This document shows positions 41,250 through 46,029 of a stretch of 46,029 bases of DNA, one piece after another. The notes below the pieces were generated by a model, which saw nothing but the letters and a program-made list of their open reading frames with translations, was not told where the DNA came from and searched no databases. How positions within the stretch are numbered: position 1 is the stretch's first letter; the number at the start of each line of letters is the position of its first letter. The position numbers and the translations under genes are program-made. This stretch comes from Nocardia donostiensis (GTDB lineage Bacteria > Actinomycetota > Actinomycetes > Mycobacteriales > Mycobacteriaceae): NCBI RefSeq assembly GCF_002081715.1, contig NZ_MUKP01000038.1:1-46029 (forward strand). Reading direction: 5' to 3'.

Positions 41250-41295
41250 CTAGAACAACGAGTCTAGACATACTCACCAGATCGAGTAAATAGAC
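41250..41295. promoter_or_regulatory. TetR operator region with repeated half-sites
   Basis: CTAGA-N8-TCTAG at 41250-41267 is a perfect inverted repeat, and AGTC/GAGT and ACTC half-sites recur through about 41295 (ACTC-N8-GAGT, GAGT-N6-ACTC). They lie between the divergent SDR and TetR genes and probably bind the TetR protein cooperatively. Confidence 0.6.
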
Positions 41296-41338
41296 TCATA
41301 GGTTCAGGTTGGTGGAACAGTGGCACTACGATGAACTG

Positions 41339-41974
41339 ATGACCGCCTCGACGTCGTCTGGTTCGCAGCCGCGCGGACGCATCGCCAAACAGCAGGCCGT
41401 GCTGGCTGCGGCCTTCACGGTCTTCACCAGCGCCGGATACACCCAAGCTCGCATCGACGACATCGCCGCCGCGGCCGGGGTTGCCAAGGCCACCGTCTAC
41501 AACCACTTCAGCGACAAAGAAACCCTGTTCCGGGAAGCGGTGCGGGCGCTGTCGGAGGCCGCGCTGGCAGCGAATCTTGCGGCGGTCGAGCAGTTGGCGG
41601 ATACAGGCGACGGCATCGCCGCGACTTTGCGGTCGGTCGGCACCCGGTTGGCTGCCTGCTATTGCGCACCCGAATCTCGAGCGATGCGCCGGCTGATCAG
41701 CGCCGAAGCCGAACGATTCCCCGACCTGCTCGATATCGTCGACGGGGTTTCCCGGCGAGTCATCGAAGCGCTCGCCGACCGGCTCGCGCGGCTTTCTCTA
41801 GCCGGGACCCTCGGCATCGTGGACCCGGATCTGGCCGCCGTCCAGTTCACTTCGCTGCTCACCGGTCCGCTGGAGATCCGGTACCGGCTCGGAATGGAAC
41901 CGGTACCCGATACCGAGCTGGCGGTTGTCGCCGAGGCGGCGGTCCATACTTTTCTAGCGGCATTCGGCCCGTGA
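41339..41974 (+). CDS. TetR family transcriptional regulator
   Basis: A 211-residue repressor. The DNA-binding domain is AVLAAAFTVFTSAGYTQARIDDIA then AGVAKATVYNHFSDKETLF, and the ligand domain matches the TetR_C AefR-like type (RRLISAEAERFPDL and onward). The ATG at 41339 is used: a -10 box TACGAT lies six bases upstream (41327-41332), so the message is probably leaderless. The farther GTG at 41309 would place the -10 inside the gene. Divergent from the degenerate SDR, its likely target. Confidence 0.9.
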   Translation: MTASTSSGSQPRGRIAKQQAVLAAAFTVFTSAGYTQARIDDIAAAAGVAKATVYNHFSDKETLFREAVRALSEAALAANLAAVEQLADTGDGIAATLRSVGTRLAACYCAPESRAMRRLISAEAERFPDLLDIVDGVSRRVIEALADRLARLSLAGTLGIVDPDLAAVQFTSLLTGPLEIRYRLGMEPVPDTELAVVAEAAVHTFLAAFGP

Positions 41975-42290
41975 CGGCCCTGGTGGTCGGCTCCCGCCCG
42001 CAGCATGCTCAACAGCCACCAGCATCGAGAACGCGGTGTCGATGTCTTCTGTCGAGGCTGCCCGACAGTGGTCGCTCCATGTTCCCGGCACGGTAGAGCC
42101 GGGCTGTGCGTCGCGCCGGCATCCCCGACACTTCTCGGGGCCCCGGACAGACCGAGGCCCTCTCGTACGACAAAGCTCCGCCCGACCGGGGGGCCGTGTC
42201 CGCCCGTCGACAGGCGTGTCCGCGACTGGTCCACCCGCCGACTACGCCGTTTCGGAGCCACCTGGGTTGTCGGCCCAGCGAGAACCGGCC
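41975..42290. other. Gap between convergent genes, with a hairpin
   Basis: No gene recognised. A perfect stem CCCCGA/TCGGGG with a six-base loop at 42123-42140 may be a terminator for one or both convergent genes. Confidence 0.45.
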
Positions 42291-42725
42291 TCAGGGGCGA
42301 CCGGGAAAGGGTGTCGTCGACGGGGAGACGCCGAGAATCGCCTGCCACACCGCGAGCCGGACCGCGCTTTCGGTGAGCGCCTCGATCCCCATGCGCCGCA
42401 CGGTATCGGTGTCGGCGCGCTCGACGACCGAACGCCAGGCGACGGCGGTATCGGATTCCACCGTCGCCGCCAGCTGGGCGGCCGAAATCGGATCGGTGAC
42501 GGGGGAGGGGACCGTGTAGGCGGGTTCCGGGGGCGGGGCGTCGGCGCCCTCGGCGGTCAGCGCGTCGATGGTGGCGTCGCGGCGGGCGCGGTGGGCGGCG
42601 GTGTGCTCGGCGATGAGCTTGCCGCGTTCAGGGGAGGCGTAGGCCGCGACCAAACCGTAGGCGTATACGGCGGCATATTCGGCGTCGAGGGCGTCGAGCA
42701 GGGCTCGGCGTTCGGTGGCGGTCAC
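42291..42725 (-). CDS. DUF4439 ferritin-like protein
   Basis: A 144-residue helical-bundle protein. LLDALDAEYAAVYAYGLVAAY, EHTAAHRARRDATIDAL and ALTESAVRLAVWQAILG are the ferritin-like helices of DUF4439, with Glu/His candidates for metal ligands. It is the equivalent by position of Rv2844 beside rimP in M. tuberculosis. The GTG at 42725 overlaps the stop of the lipoprotein gene by four bases (GTGA), so both are made together. The function of the pair, perhaps iron storage or oxidation at the envelope, is unknown. Confidence 0.87.
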   Translation of the reverse strand: MTATERRALLDALDAEYAAVYAYGLVAAYASPERGKLIAEHTAAHRARRDATIDALTAEGADAPPPEPAYTVPSPVTDPISAAQLAATVESDTAVAWRSVVERADTDTVRRMGIEALTESAVRLAVWQAILGVSPSTTPFPGRP

Positions 42726-43204
42726 GCCAGCAACACCCCCGCATGCACCGCGCAGGCCGCGCTGATCGAGGCGAGCAGGCCCGCGCGGTAGTCGGACTGA
42801 GATGCGGCCAGGGTGGCGGCCGAACGCTGGGACGCGGCCAGTTGCGTGCGCACAGCCTCGATGGTGGGCGGTTCGGCGGGGGCCGGTGTGGTGGTGATCG
42901 GAGGGGTGCGCCGGACTGGGGTGGTTCCGTCGCCGTACACCCCGATCACGCGGTCGATCTCGGTGCGCAGCGCCTCGGCGTGCGCGGCGCGTTCGGCCGC
43001 GATCGTGCGCAGCGCGTCGTGGTGCTGCGGGTATACGGCGATCGCCGCCTGCGCGGCCGCCGCATCCGCACGCGCCGCAACCTCTTGAGCGGCAAGCGGA
43101 TCGGGTTCGGCGACGGAATCATCGGCGCAGCCGGTCATCGCGCCGAGCGCCAACGCTCCGGCGACACCACCGCCGGCCAGGCGCAGCGCGGTACGGCGGT
43201 TCAC
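42722..43204 (-). CDS. Tat-exported lipoprotein paired with DUF4439
   Basis: A 160-residue protein with a twin-arginine signal (VNRRTALRLAGGGVAGALAL) and lipobox MTGC, so it is probably exported folded by the Tat system and lipidated. The mature part is an Ala-rich helical region, a Thr/Pro-rich linker (TTPVRRTPPITTTPAPAEPP) and further helices with His and Glu (AAERAAHAEALRTEIDRV), consistent with a second ferritin-like bundle. The GTG at 43204 is chosen because the signal begins there; the frame continues upstream without a ribosome site. Coupled to the DUF4439 gene. It corresponds by position to Rv2843. Confidence 0.78.
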   Translation of the reverse strand: MNRRTALRLAGGGVAGALALGAMTGCADDSVAEPDPLAAQEVAARADAAAAQAAIAVYPQHHDALRTIAAERAAHAEALRTEIDRVIGVYGDGTTPVRRTPPITTTPAPAEPPTIEAVRTQLAASQRSAATLAASQSDYRAGLLASISAACAVHAGVLLA

Positions 43205-43503
43205 GTCGCGGGGGCCGCCGTGCTGCCAGTCGAACGGGCTGCCGGAAATACACCCGGCGCGCGGCCGGACGGGGAGGCGGTTGGGCACCGGACCATCGTG
43301 CCAGATTCACCTCCGGAATCCCTTCTCGGACACCTGCGCCCCCCGCGTCCGACGGCCTGCGGCAGCCCGGTGCTGCTCGGTTGCCACGTGCCGGGGAAAC
43401 TTGCTCATGGCCGCTGGTCCTTTACACTCTGCGGGCGCGTTACGCTAGACCTTCGGCCAGAGAATTTTCCGCACACGTCACAACTGAACCAGGAGCCGCC
43501 CAC

Positions 43504-44130
43504 ATGCCGATGCCGACTGAGGAAAGGGTGAGCCAGCTCGTTGCTGGACTCGTCGAAGGCGCAGGATTCGACCTCGAGGGCGTCGTTATCTCGGCCGTCG
43601 GCGGGCAGGCTCGGGTTCGGGTGATCGTGGACAGCGACGACGCCGCCGACCTGGACGCTATCGCCGCCCTCAGTGGCGAGATATCGGCGCGGCTCGACAC
43701 AGCCGACGAGTTCGGCGCCACCAGCTACCTCCTCGAGGTCACCACCCCCGGTATCGACCGTCCGCTCACCCTGGAACGCCATTGGCGCCGGGCCCGCGGG
43801 CGTAAGGCGCGCATCACGCTGCGCCCCGGGGTCCGCGGACCGGAGCCGGGCGGCGCGCCCAGGTTCGAGGCCAGAATCGGCGAGCTGGTCGATGACACGG
43901 TGGCGCTGGTGCTGGGTGGCAAGAACAAGCCGTACCGGGTACGGATCCCGCTACGAGATATCGCGGGCGCCGTAGTGCAGGTGGAGTTCTCCCCGCCCGG
44001 CGTACGTGAACTGGAACTCGCCGGGGGCGTCGCGCCCGGCCGACCACCCGCGGGAGCGGACGCCGCGGACGTCACAGGAAAAACCAAGCCCGTTGCCGCG
44101 TCCGATTCGACCGAAGGGACCATGGAATGA
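43504..44130 (+). CDS. rimP: Ribosome maturation factor RimP
   Basis: A 208-residue protein for 30S subunit maturation. GFDLEGVVISAVGGQARVRVIVDSDD and the LEVTTPGIDRPL motif are clear RimP signatures, followed by the C-terminal SH3-like domain (KNKPYRVRIPLRDIAGAVVQVEF in outline). A Pro- and Ala-rich tail of about 30 residues is typical of actinobacterial versions. CAGGAG precedes the ATG at 43504. It heads the nusA-ylxR-infB operon, and nusA overlaps its stop by four bases. A possible -10 TACGCT lies at 43441-43446. Confidence 0.95.
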   Translation: MPMPTEERVSQLVAGLVEGAGFDLEGVVISAVGGQARVRVIVDSDDAADLDAIAALSGEISARLDTADEFGATSYLLEVTTPGIDRPLTLERHWRRARGRKARITLRPGVRGPEPGGAPRFEARIGELVDDTVALVLGGKNKPYRVRIPLRDIAGAVVQVEFSPPGVRELELAGGVAPGRPPAGADAADVTGKTKPVAASDSTEGTME

Positions 44131-45158
44131 ACATCGAAATCGAAGCCCTGCGCGCGATTGTCGCCGATAAGGGGATCTCGATCGAGACCGTGATCTCCGC
44201 GATCGAATCCGCCTTGCTGACCGCCTACCGGCACACCGAGGGCCATCAGCCCAACGCGCGTATCGAGATCAACCAGCGAACCGGTGTGGTGCGGGTGCTG
44301 GCCCGCGAGCTCGACGCCGACGGCAACGTCATCTCCGAATGGGACGACACCCCAGAAGGTTTCGGGCGCATCGCCGCCACCACGGCCCGTCAGGTGGTGC
44401 TACAGCGGCTGCGCGACGCCGAGAACGAGAAATCGTTCGGCGAGTTCTCCACCCATGAGGGCGATATCGTCGGCGGCGTCGTCCAGCGCGACGCCCGCGC
44501 CAACGCCCGCGGCACCGTGGTGGTGCGCATCGGCAGCGAACTGCACGGCACCGAAGGACTCATCCCGTCCGCCGAACAGGTGCCTGGGGAGACCTACCAG
44601 CACGGCGACCGCATCAAGTGTTACGTCGTCGGTGTCTCCCGTGGGGCGCGGGGCCCGCAGATCACCCTGTCGCGCACCCACCCGAACCTGGTGCGGCGGC
44701 TGTTCGCGCTGGAGGTGCCCGAGATCGCCGACGGATCGGTGGAGATCGTGGCGGTCGCTCGCGAGGCCGGGCACCGGTCCAAGATCGCGGTCCGGTCCAC
44801 CGTGCCCGGCGTCAACGCCAAGGGCGCCTGTATCGGCCCGATGGGGCAGCGGGTGCGCAATGTGATGAGCGAACTGGCCGGCGAGAAGATCGACATCATC
44901 GACTACGCCGATGATCCGGCCACCTTCGTCGGTAATGCGCTGTCGCCGTCGAAAGTGGTTTCGGTCACTGTTGTCGATCCCGACGCCCGCGCCGCGCGGG
45001 TGGTCGTCCCCGATTTCCAGCTGTCGCTGGCGATCGGCAAGGAGGGCCAGAACGCCCGGCTGGCGGCCCGGTTGACCGGCTGGCGCATCGATATCCGCAG
45101 CGACGCGGCCCCGGATGTGGGCGGCGGTGACGTGCGGACGGGGGCGCATCGCAGTTGA
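44127..45158 (+). CDS. nusA: Transcription termination/antitermination factor NusA
   Basis: A 343-residue protein: N-terminal RNA-polymerase-binding domain, S1 domain (GDIVGGVVQRDARANARGTVVVRI in outline), and two KH domains with GPMGQRVRNVMSEL and AIGKEGQNARLAARLTGW. It modulates pausing and termination. The length is that of the short actinobacterial NusA without the acidic repeats. The ATG at 44127 overlaps the rimP stop (ATGA). Identity is secure from motifs and order. Confidence 0.97.
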   Translation: MNIEIEALRAIVADKGISIETVISAIESALLTAYRHTEGHQPNARIEINQRTGVVRVLARELDADGNVISEWDDTPEGFGRIAATTARQVVLQRLRDAENEKSFGEFSTHEGDIVGGVVQRDARANARGTVVVRIGSELHGTEGLIPSAEQVPGETYQHGDRIKCYVVGVSRGARGPQITLSRTHPNLVRRLFALEVPEIADGSVEIVAVAREAGHRSKIAVRSTVPGVNAKGACIGPMGQRVRNVMSELAGEKIDIIDYADDPATFVGNALSPSKVVSVTVVDPDARAARVVVPDFQLSLAIGKEGQNARLAARLTGWRIDIRSDAAPDVGGGDVRTGAHRS

Positions 45159-45190
45159 CCGACAGCCGGGGAACAAAAAGCCGGGGTGAC

Positions 45191-45613
45191 ATGTTGGTAA
45201 CTTCGGCGGGACCGGGGTTCGATGATCGGAACCGGGCAACGGTAGAGTGGTCACAGGTTCAGCGCGAGTCTCCGGTTTCCTCGCTCGGCCGCACCATCGA
45301 ACAGTCCTCGGCGCCTCGGCGGCCGGCGGACCCGGTGCGTACGTGTATCGGATGCCGGAAGCGCGAGCTGGCCACCGATCTGTTGCGGATCGTGGCGCGT
45401 GAGCGCGACACCGGTGACGGTACGAGCGTTATCGCGATCGTCCCCGATCCACGGCGCAGGCTTCCCGGACGGGGTGCGTGGTTGCACCCCCTTTCGGCTT
45501 GTCTGAGCATGGCAGAGCGGCGCCGAGCAATCGGCAGAGCACTACGAGTGTCCGGACATCTGGATATCTCAGCCCTGGAGCAGCACCTCGAGAACAGGCA
45601 CGAGCACTCATGA
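45191..45613 (+). CDS. ylxR: YlxR/RnpM family RNA-binding protein
   Basis: A 140-residue protein whose last 95 residues are the YlxR fold: VRTCIGCRKRELATDLLRIV, the PDPRRRLPGRGAWLHP motif (the GRGA(Y/W)(L/V) signature) and SMAERRRAIGRALRV. YlxR/RnpM binds RNA and modulates RNase P in Firmicutes. The start is uncertain: ATG at 45191 is listed, a TTG at 45155 overlapping nusA is possible, and both leave a long unconserved N-terminus. It lies between nusA and infB as in most bacteria. Confidence 0.88.
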   Translation: MLVTSAGPGFDDRNRATVEWSQVQRESPVSSLGRTIEQSSAPRRPADPVRTCIGCRKRELATDLLRIVARERDTGDGTSVIAIVPDPRRRLPGRGAWLHPLSACLSMAERRRAIGRALRVSGHLDISALEQHLENRHEHS

Positions 45614-45724
45614 GCACACCGTGAAGTACCAACGATGAACGTCCATCGGAGATAACCCGAGGTCGTGCGGGCTTCCCGTCACCGAAGACGGGCGGCGCTG
45701 CTCGACCTCTCAGTGAGGAGAGCA

Positions 45725-46029
45725 GTGGCAGGCAAGGCCCGCGTGCACGAGTTGGCAAAAGAACTCGGTGTCACGAGCAAGGAACTACTCGCAACGCTCA
45801 AGGAGCAGGGCGAGTTCGTGAAGTCGGCGTCGTCGACGGTGGAGGCACCCGTCGCCCGCCGGCTGCGTGAGTCGTTCGCAGCGAAATCCGCGCCCGCGAA
45901 CGGCAGCAAGACTTCGGCGCGTCCCGGACCGTCGACCGCGGCCCGTCCGGCCGCCAAACCGTCCGCGAGCGGCCCGCGGCCCGGCCCACGTACTCCGGCC
46001 CCGTCGCAGGCACCGGCAGCGTCGGCGCC
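45725..46029 (+). CDS. infB: Translation initiation factor IF-2 (partial, 5' end)
   Basis: The window ends within this gene. The first 101 codons encode VAGKARVHELAKELGVTSKE, the conserved IF2 N-terminal domain, and then a basic Ala/Pro/Ser-rich linker (ARPAAKPSASGPRPGPR) typical of actinobacterial IF-2, whose GTPase domain lies beyond the edge. The GTG at 45725 is preceded by GAGGAG. IF-2 places initiator tRNA on the 30S subunit. The gap from ylxR, 111 bp, has no gene. Confidence 0.95.
   Translation, partial: MAGKARVHELAKELGVTSKELLATLKEQGEFVKSASSTVEAPVARRLRESFAAKSAPANGSKTSARPGPSTAARPAAKPSASGPRPGPRTPAPSQAPAASA

Noticed and set aside
45243..45248. TAGAGT inside ylxR as a leaderless promoter
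   Set aside because: Eight bases later the codon is GTT, not a start codon.

Overview
The window is high-GC actinobacterial DNA, almost certainly from Nocardia or a close relative in the Mycobacteriales. The evidence is the codon bias, many GTG and TTG starts, frequent leaderless promoters, and a gene backbone in the same relative order as the M. tuberculosis Rv2850c-Rv2839c stretch: magnesium chelatase-like protein, cobO, cobB, cysG, efpA, proS, a DUF4439 pair, rimP, nusA, ylxR, infB. No tRNA, rRNA or CRISPR array was recognised.

Region 1 (1-2825) is a cobalamin segment: the end of a chelatase-like gene, cobO, cobB with an unusual linker, and a stand-alone CobE/CbiG C-terminal protein overlapping cobB. 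Region 2 (2826-9091) is the first accessory insertion. It holds a broken gene remnant, a GlxA-type regulator divergent from a cupin gene, a phosphotransferase with a lipocalin-like partner, and a DoxX-type membrane protein. Region 3 (9092-11862) returns to the backbone with cysG and the efpA-type exporter, both with leaderless GTG starts.

Region 4 (11867-16656) is the second insertion: a GAF regulator with a PPOX-type flavin/F420 protein, an alpha/beta hydrolase followed by a free-standing protein like the archaeal threonyl-tRNA synthetase editing domain, an LLM oxidoreductase, and a relic of a TnpB element. Region 5 (16657-19249) holds yaaA and proS, divergent and both leaderless.

Region 6 (19250-42290) is the large accessory block. 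It contains a Ktr-type potassium uptake pair, an HxlR repressor and its reductase target with a clear operator, and a second TnpB relic of matching extent. It also contains a six-gene operon joining the ECF biotin transporter (bioY, bioM, bioN) to two acyl-adenylate ligases and a thiolase, with all five junctions overlapping. That operon lies behind a TGAAC-N3-GTTCA palindrome of the kind bound by the actinobacterial biotin repressor BioQ. After it come a TetR gene, a WYL regulator with a DinB target, a DUF5753/DUF397 regulator pair beside an unusual small protein, an MFS-ArsR operon behind a 28-bp perfect palindrome, an NmrA-type reductase, a large GT-C-like membrane protein, and a degenerate SDR divergent from a TetR gene.

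Region 7 (42291-46029) is backbone again: a ferritin-like DUF4439 gene with a Tat lipoprotein, then the transcription/translation operon rimP-nusA-ylxR-infB, with infB running off the end.

The strongest leads are the biotin transporter-ligase-thiolase operon and its operator, the two tnpB-less omega-RNA-like elements sharing both boundaries, the free-standing threonyl editing protein, the orphan duplicated ktrA tail beside the biotin promoter, and the long palindromic operator before the MFS-ArsR genes.
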